Counted from the stretch's first letter, positions 1 to 7,156 are shown. The stretch is 11,853 bases of DNA from JBBSMX01 sp038232935 (GCA_038232935.1 JBBSMX010000132.1:1-11853), one strand, 5' to 3'. Notes: generated by a model from the sequence alone, not told the origin. A program made the numbers and translations.

Positions 1-91
1 CGGCAACAAGCTCGTGCGGGTGATGGCGGCGGTGCTCCGCGCTGGCGTCCCGTACGAGGCCGACCACGTCAGCACGCGGCCGTCGGCGTGA
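1..91 (+). CDS. IS110-family transposase, C-terminal end only (partial)
   Basis: This is the last 29 codons of a gene entering from the left edge. The frame begins at base 2 and stops with TGA at 89-91. The peptide starts GNKLVRVMAAVLRAGVPYEA, which resembles the usual end of IS110/IS116/IS902-type transposases: a helix of the type 'NKL(L/V)R(I/V)xxAMLRxGxPY' followed by a short non-conserved tail. Enzymes of this family are DEDD-motif recombinases guided by a structured bridge RNA. None of the catalytic domain is visible, so the call rests on this short signature and on the element-like sequence that follows. The stop lies only about 30-50 bp before sequence that reads as an interrupted minus-strand gene, consistent with the short right end of the IS110 subgroup. 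Another transposase family cannot be excluded. Confidence 0.55.
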   Translation, partial: GNKLVRVMAAVLRAGVPYEADHVSTRPSA

Positions 92-239
92 CTACGAAAT
101 AGTCGCCTGAGCCCTTGACATCGTCATAGCGATCGGCCTGCCGATGGGCCTCCTCGACCTCGTCCGAAGTCCACGTGCAGCCCGCCGCGAGCGGTAGCGG
201 GCCGAGGGCGAGCAGCTTGAGCGAGGTACGGCGATCCAT
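69..239 (-). pseudogene. Truncated Tat-lipoprotein, probable GMC dehydrogenase small subunit (subunit 3 type), interrupted by an IS
   Basis: The 56-codon frame starts MDRRTSLKLLALG and continues PLPLAAGC. It has a twin-arginine-like n-region (DRRTSLKLL), a hydrophobic stretch, and a lipobox (LAAG-C21). This N-terminus is typical of gluconate 2-dehydrogenase subunit 3 family proteins, which are usually about 170-250 residues. Here only about 35-45 residues look native. The last codons run into the IS end and stop at 69-71, antisense to the transposase. The gene starts 32 bp after the stop of the GMC dehydrogenase on the same strand, so the two were probably one operon. In characterised three-subunit FAD dehydrogenases the small subunit carries the Tat signal and escorts the signal-less catalytic subunit out of the cytoplasm. 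The subunit identity is inferred from the N-terminus and the neighbour. It could instead be an unrelated short lipoprotein. Confidence 0.55.
115..120 (+). promoter_or_regulatory. Consensus -35 hexamer (TTGACA) in the IS right end
   Basis: A perfect TTGACA lies 23 bp after the transposase stop and points out of the element. No matching -10 box is evident 16-18 bp downstream in the flanking DNA. In the IS110 family it is established that the circular intermediate joins the right and left ends into a promoter, with the -35 in the right end and the -10 in the left end. The placement here fits that arrangement. The left end is outside the window, so the complete promoter cannot be seen. Confidence 0.4.
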
Positions 240-271
240 GAGGAACCGGGGTCGAAGGGTAGAGGGGGGAG

Positions 272-2005
272 TTACACCTGGCCTTCGTTGCGCAGCGCGA
301 CGATGTGCTCGGCCGTGCGCCAGGCGAGGGCGAGGATGGTCCACGTCGTGTTCTTGTGGGCCTGCGAGACGAACGGCGCGGCGTCGGTGACGAAGACGTT
401 CTTCGCCTCGTGGGCCTGGCAATACGCGTTGAGAGCGGAGGTACGCGGGTCGTCGCCCATCCGCGCGGTGCCGACCTCGTGGATGATCTGGCCCGGCGCG
501 AGGATGCCGTAACCTTCCTCGCGGGTCGGCATCGGGTCGATGGCCTCGCCGCCCATCGCCTCGATCAGCTCCCGCGCGGTCTCGTGGGCATGCTTCATCT
601 GGTTGTACTCCTGATCGCTCCACGTCGCGTTGAAACGGAGGACCGGGATGCCGTAGCGGTCCACGGTCTCCGGGTCGATCTCGCAGTAGTTCTCGTAGCG
701 CGCGACCGTCTCGCCGCGAGCGGAGAAGCCGGCGAAAGCCCCGTAGAAGCGGCGGTAGTCGTTCTTGAGTTCGAGGCCGTAGCCGCCTCCGCCGCGGGGG
801 CGCGGCGTGTTGCTCGCGTCGGCGACGCGGCCGTTGTAGTGGTGGAGGCCGCCCATGAAGCCGTAGCCTGGCTGCCCGCGCCCGCCCCAGACCTCGAAGT
901 GGTAACCGCGTGCGAAGTCGCGCCGCGGGTCGGAGCCGGGCCACGGGATGTAGATGTGCGCGCCGCCGGTGCCGTCCTCGTTGTACGGCGGGCGGTCCAT
1001 GAGCTGCGGGAAGAACCCCGCGATGTCGGACCCCGTCGAGTCCATGAGGTAGTGACCGACGACCCCGCTCCCGTTGGCGAGCCCGTTCGGGTGGCGCGGC
1101 GAGGTCGAGTTGAGCATCAGCCGGGCCGTCTCGCACGCGCTGGCGGCCAGCACCACGACCTTCGCCCGCACCTGATACTCCTGCAGGTCCTGCGTGTCGA
1201 CGTACGAGATGCCGGTGGCCAAGCCCGCGTCGTTGGTCAGCACCTCGCGGGCCATCGCGTGCGGGATGATCTCCAGCTTGCCCGTCTCCAGCGCCGGACC
1301 CAGCAGCACGGAGGGCGAGGAGAAGTTGGAGCCCGTCGCGCAGCCGCGCCCGCACTGCGAGCAGTAGTGGCAGGCGGGCCGCCCGTTGTGGGGACGGGTG
1401 AGGATGGAGAGCCGGTTGGCGAGGACCGGGAGGCCGATCTTCCTGGCTCCCTTCATTACGAGCAGCTCGTGCACGCGCGGCTTCGGCGGGGGGAGGAAGA
1501 TCCCGTCCGGCTCGTTGGGGAAGTCGTCGCGGTTGCCGAAGAGGCCGACGAGCCGGTCCACCTTGTCGTAGTACGGTGCTACGTCGTCGTAGGTGATCGG
1601 CCAGTCATCGCCGAGGCCGTCGAGGCTTTTGCCGCGGAAGTCGTCGGGTCCGAAGCGGAGCGAGATGCGGCCCCAGTGGTTGGTGCGGCCGCCGAGCATC
1701 CGTGCGCGCCACCACAGCCATTCCGTGCCGGGTGCCTTCGTATACGGCTCGCCCTCGATCTCCCAGCCGCCGATGCAGCCGTCGAACTCGCCGAACGGCT
1801 TCTCGGGCGTCGCCGCACCGCGCCGGGGCGAGTCGTAGCTCCACTTGAGCATGTCGCCGTCGCGCGCGGCGTCCCACATCGGCCCGGCTTCGAGCATCAC
1901 CAGGTCCGCCCCGGCAGCGGTGAGGACGTGGGCAGCCATCCCGCCTCCGGCTCCCGATCCCACAATGGCGACGTCGTAAACCTTGGGCGTTTGGATGGCG
2001 GGCAT
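272..2005 (-). CDS. GMC-family FAD-dependent oxidoreductase (sugar/alcohol dehydrogenase, gluconate 2-dehydrogenase large-subunit type)
   Basis: The protein has 577 residues, a full-length size for the family. Its Rossmann FAD motif is GSGAGGG at 16-22, followed by an acidic residue at E39 (LEAG). The second FAD-contact motif GGRTNHWG is at 105-112. The C-terminal domain has HEVGTARMG with likely catalytic H509, and N552 in HKNTTWTILALA, the usual His/Asn pair that oxidises alcohol groups. Cysteines C212, C215, C218 and C222 form a compact cluster. In the catalytic subunit of a characterised three-subunit FAD glucose dehydrogenase, cysteines in this region bind a 3Fe-4S cluster. There is no signal peptide, so export would depend on a partner such as the truncated gene just downstream. 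The substrate cannot be assigned. The ATG start is chosen because the FAD motif follows at the normal distance. No Shine-Dalgarno is visible. Confidence 0.9.
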   Translation of the reverse strand: MPAIQTPKVYDVAIVGSGAGGGMAAHVLTAAGADLVMLEAGPMWDAARDGDMLKWSYDSPRRGAATPEKPFGEFDGCIGGWEIEGEPYTKAPGTEWLWWRARMLGGRTNHWGRISLRFGPDDFRGKSLDGLGDDWPITYDDVAPYYDKVDRLVGLFGNRDDFPNEPDGIFLPPPKPRVHELLVMKGARKIGLPVLANRLSILTRPHNGRPACHYCSQCGRGCATGSNFSSPSVLLGPALETGKLEIIPHAMAREVLTNDAGLATGISYVDTQDLQEYQVRAKVVVLAASACETARLMLNSTSPRHPNGLANGSGVVGHYLMDSTGSDIAGFFPQLMDRPPYNEDGTGGAHIYIPWPGSDPRRDFARGYHFEVWGGRGQPGYGFMGGLHHYNGRVADASNTPRPRGGGGYGLELKNDYRRFYGAFAGFSARGETVARYENYCEIDPETVDRYGIPVLRFNATWSDQEYNQMKHAHETARELIEAMGGEAIDPMPTREEGYGILAPGQIIHEVGTARMGDDPRTSALNAYCQAHEAKNVFVTDAAPFVSQAHKNTTWTILALAWRTAEHIVALRNEGQV

Positions 2006-2153
2006 GGCAGGTCAGCTGGCACAAGGGACCGGCCATCGTGAAACAGGCCGGATGGTCGGAGCAGTGCCGTCACATTAGCGCCCGCGCAGGAGAAAGGCAA
2101 GACGGAATGTCCCGGACACGGACATCGCGCCCGCCGAGGCTACTTCCCACAGT

Positions 2154-2171
2154 GGAGCCGGTCAGGGCTCC
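2154..2171 (-). terminator. Weak hairpin just after prfC, possible terminator
   Basis: Arms GGAGCC and GGCTCC are separated by 6 nt and lie 4 bp downstream of the prfC stop on the minus strand. No U-tract follows, so this is at best an atypical or Rho-assisted 3' end. It lies in the 170-bp gap before the GMC gene. A second stem in that gap (CCGGCC at 2029-2034, GGCCGG at 2046-2051) would fall in the GMC leader. Confidence 0.25.
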
Positions 2172-2175
2172 GCCG

Positions 2176-3783
2176 TCAGAGCACTTCGATGGTGCTGCGG
2201 AAGGTGATCTGCGGCCAGTCCTGTTTCGCCCGGTCGAGCCAGAACTCGCTCTCGCCGAGGAAGGCCAGCTTGCCCTCGGCGTCGCGCGCGAGGCTCGACC
2301 CCTGTCGCCGCTCGAACGCCTTCAGCACGTCGGCGTCGTCGCTCTCGACCCAGCGGGCCACTTTGTACGGCAGCAGGTCCATCTTCACGGGCACGTCGTA
2401 CTCCCGCTCGAGCCGCGTCGCGACGACGTCGAACTGGAGCGGGCCGACGGCCCCGAGGACGTAGTCGTTCGTCGTGAGCGGGCGGTAGAGCTGGATGGTG
2501 CCTTCCTCGGTGAGGTGGCGAAGCCCCTTTTCGAGCTGCTTCGCGCGGAGCGCGTTCTCGACGCGGACGCGCCGGAAGTGGTCCGGCGCGAACGACGGCA
2601 GGCCGACGAACTGGAGGTCCTCGCCCTCGCTGAACGTGTCGCCCACGCGGATCGTGCCGTGGTTGGCGATGCCGATGATGTCACCGGGATACGCGACCTC
2701 GACGCCGCCGCGGTCCTGGGCGAAGAACGCGGTCGCGTTCGCCAGCCGGACGTCGCGGCCGATCCGCGCGTGGCGGACCTTCAGCCCGCGCTCGAACCGG
2801 CCCGAGCAGATGCGGAGGAAGGCGATGCGGTCGCGGTGGTTGGGGTCCATGTTCGCCTGCACCTTGAACACGAAGCCGGAGAAGGTCGGCTCGTAGGGCG
2901 AGACCTCACGCGTCGTCGTGGCGCGGGGCTGCGGCGGCGGGGCGATCTCGGCGAAGAGGTCGAGCAGGGCCGTGACGCCGAAGCCGTTGAGGGCGCTGCC
3001 GAAGAGGACGGGCGTCTGCGTGCCCGCGCGGTAGGCGTCGAAGTCGAACGGCGTGCCGGCTCCGGCAAGGAGCTCTGCATCCCCACGAAGGCGCTCCGCC
3101 TGCCTCCCTAAAAGCTCGTCGAGGATCGGGTCGTCTGGCCCGCTCGTCTGCACCACTTCGGGCGTGCCCGCAGGCGGCTCGGCGAGGTGGAGCGTGTGGT
3201 CGATGAGGTGGTACGTGCCCCGGAACCGGTCCGCCATACCAATGGGCCACGTCACCGGCGCGGCGGCGATGCCGAGATGCTCCTCGATGTCGGAGAGGAG
3301 TTCGAGCGGGTCGCGCGCCTCGCGGTCGAGCTTGTTGATGAAGGTGAGGATGGGCGTGGCGCGGAGGCGGCACACCTCCATCAGCTTCTGCGTCTGGCTC
3401 TCGACGCCCTTCACCGCGTCGATCACCATGAGCGCGCTGTCGACGGCGGTGAGGACGCGGTAGGTGTCCTCGGAGAAGTCGTGGTGGCCCGGTGTGTCGA
3501 GCAGGTTCATCTCGCGCCCTGCGTACTCGAACGACATCACGGACGAGGTGACGGAGATGCCGCGCTGCTGCTCGATCTCCATCCAGTCGCTGCGGGCGGC
3601 GCGGCCGGTCTTGCGGGCGCGGACGTCGCCGGCGAGGTGGATGGCACCGCCGAGGAGGAGGAGCTGCTCGGTCAGCGTCGTCTTGCCGGCATCGGGGTGG
3701 CTGATGATGCCGAACGTACGGCGGCGGTCCACCTCGGTGCGGAGGCGGGCGGCGGTGAGGGGGAGGAGCGTATCCGTGCTCAT
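2176..3783 (-). CDS. prfC: Peptide chain release factor 3 (RF3), translational GTPase
   Basis: RF3 is a cytoplasmic GTPase that helps remove RF1/RF2 from the ribosome after peptide release. The 535-residue protein is close to the E. coli length (529). The GTPase motifs are all present: P-loop SHPDAGKTT at 28-36, switch I RGISVTS at 74-80, DTPGH at 96-100, and NKLD at 150-153. The SDWMEIEQQRG stretch before switch I is characteristic of RF3 as opposed to EF-G. A domain II region begins near FVFKVQANMDPNHRDR, and the C-terminal RF3 domain ends in TIEVL. ATG at 3783 is chosen because MSTDTL leads into the G domain at the usual distance. The frame stays open to 3990, but those 69 extra residues show no family resemblance. 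The gene is divergent from the efflux cluster and is probably monocistronic. The leader lacks a Shine-Dalgarno. Confidence 0.96.
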   Translation of the reverse strand: MSTDTLLPLTAARLRTEVDRRRTFGIISHPDAGKTTLTEQLLLLGGAIHLAGDVRARKTGRAARSDWMEIEQQRGISVTSSVMSFEYAGREMNLLDTPGHHDFSEDTYRVLTAVDSALMVIDAVKGVESQTQKLMEVCRLRATPILTFINKLDREARDPLELLSDIEEHLGIAAAPVTWPIGMADRFRGTYHLIDHTLHLAEPPAGTPEVVQTSGPDDPILDELLGRQAERLRGDAELLAGAGTPFDFDAYRAGTQTPVLFGSALNGFGVTALLDLFAEIAPPPQPRATTTREVSPYEPTFSGFVFKVQANMDPNHRDRIAFLRICSGRFERGLKVRHARIGRDVRLANATAFFAQDRGGVEVAYPGDIIGIANHGTIRVGDTFSEGEDLQFVGLPSFAPDHFRRVRVENALRAKQLEKGLRHLTEEGTIQLYRPLTTNDYVLGAVGPLQFDVVATRLEREYDVPVKMDLLPYKVARWVESDDADVLKAFERRQGSSLARDAEGKLAFLGESEFWLDRAKQDWPQITFRSTIEVL

Positions 3784-4119
3784 AGGGTGCGGAGAACGTG
3801 GCAGCGCGAGATCGGCGTGGTGGCGACAAAGGTAACGGATGTGTCGGCATCGGCTTCCGAGCGCCGGAGCCGCACCGGCGGACCGAGCGTGGTATTCACG
3901 AGGAATGAAGCGGAGAGCAATCCCGGCTGTCTCCGCGCAACGGCCGGTCGAAGAGGCGCGTCGTAGTTTTAAACGACGCCCCCGGCGCAACGCTTCGCTG
4001 CTAGCGGGGTCTGCTCTCGGGGAGAGCCCTGCACCCTGCCGGCGCTGCGGTGTAACAAAGCGGCGAGGGCTCCCGTCAAAGGCACCATCCCGATCTGTTC
4101 CCTTACCGCTCGTTATTCC
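3784..4119. other. Divergent intergenic region between prfC and the efflux cluster
   Basis: These 336 bp have no convincing gene and must hold promoters for both directions, but I cannot identify clear -35/-10 or Bacteroidota-type (TTTG / TAnnTTTG) boxes. Two dyads are visible: a compact one at 3958-3979 (listed separately), and 7-bp arms GAGCCCT (4024-4030) and AGGGCTC (4066-4072) enclosing 35 nt in the likely leader of the TolC gene. The second could be a leader hairpin or chance. Confidence 0.6.
3958..3979. promoter_or_regulatory. Compact inverted repeat with AT-rich centre, candidate operator
   Basis: Perfect 7-bp arms GCGTCGT and ACGACGC flank the 8-bp centre AGTTTTAA, which is the most AT-rich spot in the region. 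It lies about 175 bp from the prfC start and 140 bp from the TolC-family start. A dyad of this size between divergent genes is typical of a repressor or activator site. No regulator gene is present in the window. Confidence 0.3.
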
Positions 4120-5607
4120 ATGCTCGTTTTCTTCCGCTACACGGTGGCGCTTCTCCTCCTCGGCACGCTCGGTGCCGGTGCCGCGACGGCACAGCAGACG
4201 CCGGCGGAGCTCGGAGGAACCCCTGAGGAGATCACGTTCGACGAAGCCCTGCGCATCGGCCTAGAGCGCAACACGACGCTCCGGCAGGCCACGAACGTCG
4301 CCGAGGCCCGCGCCTACGATGTCTCGCGCGTCCGCGCCGGCTTCCTGCCGGACCTCTCCGCCGCCCTCCGTCCGACCCAGCGCTACGGCCTCGCCTTCGA
4401 CCAGACGACGGGGCAGCTCGACCAGGAGACGACGCAGTCGCTCGACGCTTCGCTCTCGGCGAGCCTGAACGTGTTCAACGGGTTCCGCGATCAGGCGTCC
4501 CTCAACCAGTCCGTCCTCCAGCGCGAGGCCAGCGAATACTCGCTCGTGCGCGCCCAGCAGGACGTGCTCTTCAACGTGGCGAACCAGTTCCTCCAGGTTT
4601 TGCTGAACAAGGAGCTCCTGCTGATTCAGGAGAAGAATCTCGAAGCCGACCGCGCCCAGCGGACCCAGATCGAGCAGCTCGTCGAGGCAGGCGTCCGTGC
4701 GCGCGCTGACGTACTCCAGCAGGATGCCCTCGTGGCTCAGCGCGAGCTCACGCTCCTCCAGGCCGAGTCCGACCTCGAACTCGCCCAGACGCGGCTCGTC
4801 CAGATCCTCCAGCTCGACCCGTTCGGCAACTACACGTTCGTCGCGCCGTCGCTGGAGGCGGTGCCGTTGCAGCCGGGCACCTACGACCTCGAAGCCCTCC
4901 TCACGGCCGCGCTCGACCGCCGCGACGACCTCCGGGCGCAGCAGCTCCAGATCGAAGCGGCCGAGGCGGGGGTCCGCGTCGCGCGCAGCGGGTACTACCC
5001 GACGGTGAACCTCTTCGCGGGCTATGGGACGAGCTACTCCAGCCTCGCCACGCGGTCGTTGGGCGGGACGCCCATCGAGATTCCCGTCACCACTAGCGAC
5101 GGTGAGCCCATCCTCGTCGGCGGAGAACCGTTTACCTTCGACGAGCAACTCCCGCGGGAGGACACACCGTTCGGCGACCAGTTCTTCACAGACAACCGGG
5201 GCGGCTCGTTCGGGCTGTCGATCGACATCCCCATCTTCGACCGGTTCGTGACGCGGTCGCAGGTGCAGCAGGCCCGGCTCGAAGCCGCCAACGAGCAGAT
5301 CCAGCTGGAGGACCTCCGGCAGAGCGTGGCGCTCGAGGTCCGTCAGGGTTTTCTAGATTATCAGAACGCGGCGAAGCGGCTGGACGTGACGGCGCGGCAG
5401 GTCGCCTCGGCTGAGGCCGCCCTCAACGCCGAGCAGGAGCGCTACGACCTCGGCGTCTCGACACTCACCGAGCTGACGCAGGCGCGCACCCTCCTCGTCG
5501 AAGCGCAGAGCGCGCGGGCGCAGGCCGTGGCCCAGTTCGTCTTCCAGAGCAAGCTCATCGACTACGCCACCGGCACCCTCGACCCGAACGCGAGTCTGTT
5601 CGAGTAA
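4120..5607 (+). CDS. TolC-family outer-membrane efflux channel
   Basis: The 495-residue protein is the outer-membrane component of a tripartite pump. An N-terminal signal peptide (hydrophobic VALLLLGTLGAGAATA, probable cleavage near residue 24-25) is followed by two tandem outer-membrane-efflux repeats, roughly 36-240 and 255-485. Each repeat has long alanine/glutamine-rich coiled helices (for example 150-232 and 380-475) and a short beta section. The usual 'LRxGLERN' start (GLERNTTLRQA) and 'R-Y-x-x-G-V-S-T-L-T-E-L' end (RYDLGVSTLTEL, 441-452) of the family are both present. Residues 306-360 in the second repeat form a long polar, acidic segment that is probably an enlarged extracellular loop. 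The gene is first in a same-strand cluster and is followed after 61 bp by the adaptor gene. The leader reads CCCTTACC about 12 nt before ATG, without a Shine-Dalgarno. Substrate unknown. Confidence 0.92.
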   Translation: MLVFFRYTVALLLLGTLGAGAATAQQTPAELGGTPEEITFDEALRIGLERNTTLRQATNVAEARAYDVSRVRAGFLPDLSAALRPTQRYGLAFDQTTGQLDQETTQSLDASLSASLNVFNGFRDQASLNQSVLQREASEYSLVRAQQDVLFNVANQFLQVLLNKELLLIQEKNLEADRAQRTQIEQLVEAGVRARADVLQQDALVAQRELTLLQAESDLELAQTRLVQILQLDPFGNYTFVAPSLEAVPLQPGTYDLEALLTAALDRRDDLRAQQLQIEAAEAGVRVARSGYYPTVNLFAGYGTSYSSLATRSLGGTPIEIPVTTSDGEPILVGGEPFTFDEQLPREDTPFGDQFFTDNRGGSFGLSIDIPIFDRFVTRSQVQQARLEAANEQIQLEDLRQSVALEVRQGFLDYQNAAKRLDVTARQVASAEAALNAEQERYDLGVSTLTELTQARTLLVEAQSARAQAVAQFVFQSKLIDYATGTLDPNASLFE

Positions 5608-5668
5608 CTGCGCGCCCGCACTCACGCGCCCCCGTACAGAAGCAGCACCGATAACCGACTTCCTGCTC

Positions 5669-7063
5669 ATGGCTACTCCTGCTAAGAAGAACAACACGAA
5701 GCGCATCCTCTTTGGCCTTGGCGGGGCGCTCGTCGTCCTCGTCGTCGTCGTCGTGATTCTGGGCGGCCGGGGCGACGAAGAGGGCATCGTCGTCGAGACG
5801 GCCCAGGTCGAAGTTCGCACCGTCACGCAGACGGTGACGGCGTCCGGCAAGGTCCGGCCCGAGCTGGAGGTGAAGATCTCCTCGGACGTCTCGGGCGAGA
5901 TCGTCTTCCTCCAACTCGAAGAGGGCAACCGCGTCGAGCAGGGACAGCTCCTCGTCCAGATCCAGCCCGACTTCTACGCGGCGCAGCGCGAGCAGGCCGA
6001 GGCCGGGCTTCTCCAAGCCCAGGCCGACGCCGCGCGGGCCGAGGCCGAGATGACGCGGGCGCAGGAGGACCTCCAGCGGAAAGAGATGCTCGCCGAGCGC
6101 GGGGTGATCGCGCAGATGGAGTTGGAGACCGCGCAGACGCAATCGAAGGTGGCGAAGGCTAGTTTCGAGGCTGCGCAGTACCGCACCCGCAGCGCCCGCG
6201 CTTCCCTCAACCAAGCCAGCGACCAGCTCCGCAAAACGTCCATCTACGCCCCGATGAGCGGGACCGTCTCCCAGCTCAACGTCGAGCTCGGCGAGCGCGT
6301 CGTGGGGACGAGCCAGATGACCGGCACCGAGATCATGCGCATCGCCGAGCTGGGCCGGATGGAGCTGGAGGTGGACATCAATGAGAACGACATCGTGAAC
6401 GTCGCCGTCGGGGACTCCGCGCGGATCGACGTCGATGCCTACCCGCAGGAGCCGTTCCGGGGCGTCGTGACCCAGATCGCCAACTCGGCACGGGTCTCGG
6501 GCCAGGGCACGCAGGAGGAGGTCACGAATTTCCCCGTGAAGATCCAGATTCGCGGCACCTACGATCCGGACGCTACGCCCGTGCAGACGGCCCAGGCCAG
6601 CGATCTGCAGGAGGCCCCGCCGACCTCGTCCCGCACCCTCCGCCCCGGCATGAGCGGGACCGTGGACATCTTCACCGAAACCGTCCCCAACACCGTCGTC
6701 GTCCCGATCCAGGCCGTCACCGTCCGCGACTTCAACCGCCTCCACGAAGGCGACGATGCTGACGAGGCTGAGGTCGAAGCGAGCGAGGACGCCGAGAGGG
6801 AGGGCGACGGGCCGGCTCCGATGGGCCCGATGGCCGAGGACCTCCGCCGCGTCGTTTTCCTGATGCAGGACGGCAAGGCCAAGATGGTCGAGGTCGAGAC
6901 GGGGATCTCCGACGACACGCACATCGCCGTGACGCGCGGGCTCTCGGGGGGCGAGACGGTGATCGTCGGTCCGTTCCGCACGCTCCGCACCGAGCTCGAA
7001 CCGGACGACGCCGTCCGCATCGACGACAGCGAGGGCGAGCGCCGTGGTCCGCCGCGGAGCTGA
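5669..7063 (+). CDS. Periplasmic adaptor (HlyD/MacA/RND-type membrane fusion protein)
   Basis: The 464-residue protein links an inner-membrane transporter to the TolC-type channel. A single N-terminal membrane anchor at about 13-32 includes a run of valines encoded by repeated GTC codons. The first half of the barrel-sandwich (lipoyl-like) domain is at about 63-98 (VSGEIVFLQLEEGNRVEQGQ). A coiled-coil hairpin covers about 102-188. The second barrel-sandwich half is at about 191-225 (IYAPMSGTVSQLNVELGERV), followed by a beta-barrel and membrane-proximal domain (LRPGMSGTVDIF, VVVPIQAV). Residues 359-382 are a strongly acidic low-complexity insert just after the VVVPIQAVTVRD strand. The order and spacing place it in an operon with the upstream TolC-family gene. 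The downstream ATPase favours a MacA-like ABC role over an RND pump. ATG at 5669 puts the anchor right at the N-terminus. Confidence 0.92.
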   Translation: MATPAKKNNTKRILFGLGGALVVLVVVVVILGGRGDEEGIVVETAQVEVRTVTQTVTASGKVRPELEVKISSDVSGEIVFLQLEEGNRVEQGQLLVQIQPDFYAAQREQAEAGLLQAQADAARAEAEMTRAQEDLQRKEMLAERGVIAQMELETAQTQSKVAKASFEAAQYRTRSARASLNQASDQLRKTSIYAPMSGTVSQLNVELGERVVGTSQMTGTEIMRIAELGRMELEVDINENDIVNVAVGDSARIDVDAYPQEPFRGVVTQIANSARVSGQGTQEEVTNFPVKIQIRGTYDPDATPVQTAQASDLQEAPPTSSRTLRPGMSGTVDIFTETVPNTVVVPIQAVTVRDFNRLHEGDDADEAEVEASEDAEREGDGPAPMGPMAEDLRRVVFLMQDGKAKMVEVETGISDDTHIAVTRGLSGGETVIVGPFRTLRTELEPDDAVRIDDSEGERRGPPRS

Positions 7064-7067
7064 GTGT

Positions 7068-7086
7068 GGGAGGGGTAGGGGATGGG
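7068..7086 (+). promoter_or_regulatory. Four-tract G-quadruplex motif after the adaptor stop codon
   Basis: The sequence GGGAGGGGTAGGGGATGGG has four runs of at least three G with loops of 1, 2 and 2 nt, which meets the strict quadruplex pattern. It begins 4 bp after the stop of the adaptor gene and would be present in a polycistronic mRNA. Part of it (AGGGGTA, 7071-7077) is exactly complementary to TACCCCT at 7157-7163, so a duplex stem is an alternative fold. Confidence 0.45.
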
Positions 7087-7108
7087 CGTGAGATAGCGCT
7101 CATCGCTG

Positions 7109-7128
7109 GCACTCGCTTGCACTCGCTT
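7109..7128 (+). repeat. Two-copy 10-bp direct tandem repeat (GCACTCGCTT)
   Basis: Two exact adjacent copies of GCACTCGCTT lie in the middle of the adaptor-ATPase intergenic gap, between the G-rich and C-rich tracts. The function is unknown. It may be a slippage product or a two-site binding element. Confidence 0.5.
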
Positions 7129-7156
7129 CCCTCCGTCTCACCTCCATTCCGCCCTG

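Larger units (their letters stand above)
1..138 (+). mobile_element. Right end of an IS110-type insertion sequence (left part outside the window)
   Basis: The stretch consists of the transposase C-terminus plus a short non-coding tail. The right boundary is not fixed by sequence alone, because IS110 elements lack long terminal inverted repeats and clear target duplications. I place it between about 121 and 145, since from about 145 onward the minus strand reads as the start of a normal lipoprotein gene. A dyad with arms ATCGGC and GCCGAT around a central CT (132-145) lies at this point. The end given here (138) is the first base of that CT and is an estimate. Confidence 0.45.

Noticed and set aside
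305..2041. Plus-strand 578-codon open frame
   Set aside because: It is antisense to the GMC oxidoreductase, whose FAD and catalytic motifs are clear. The product is a repetitive Val/Arg/Ala/Asp mix typical of reverse-strand shadows in GC-rich DNA.
3784..3990. N-terminal extension of prfC
   Set aside because: The 69 extra residues are Arg/His-rich and unlike RF3, and the 535-residue form already matches the family length.
5555..6922. Minus-strand 455-codon open frame
   Set aside because: It is antisense to the periplasmic adaptor and has a low-complexity Leu/Arg/Asp/His composition with no domain.
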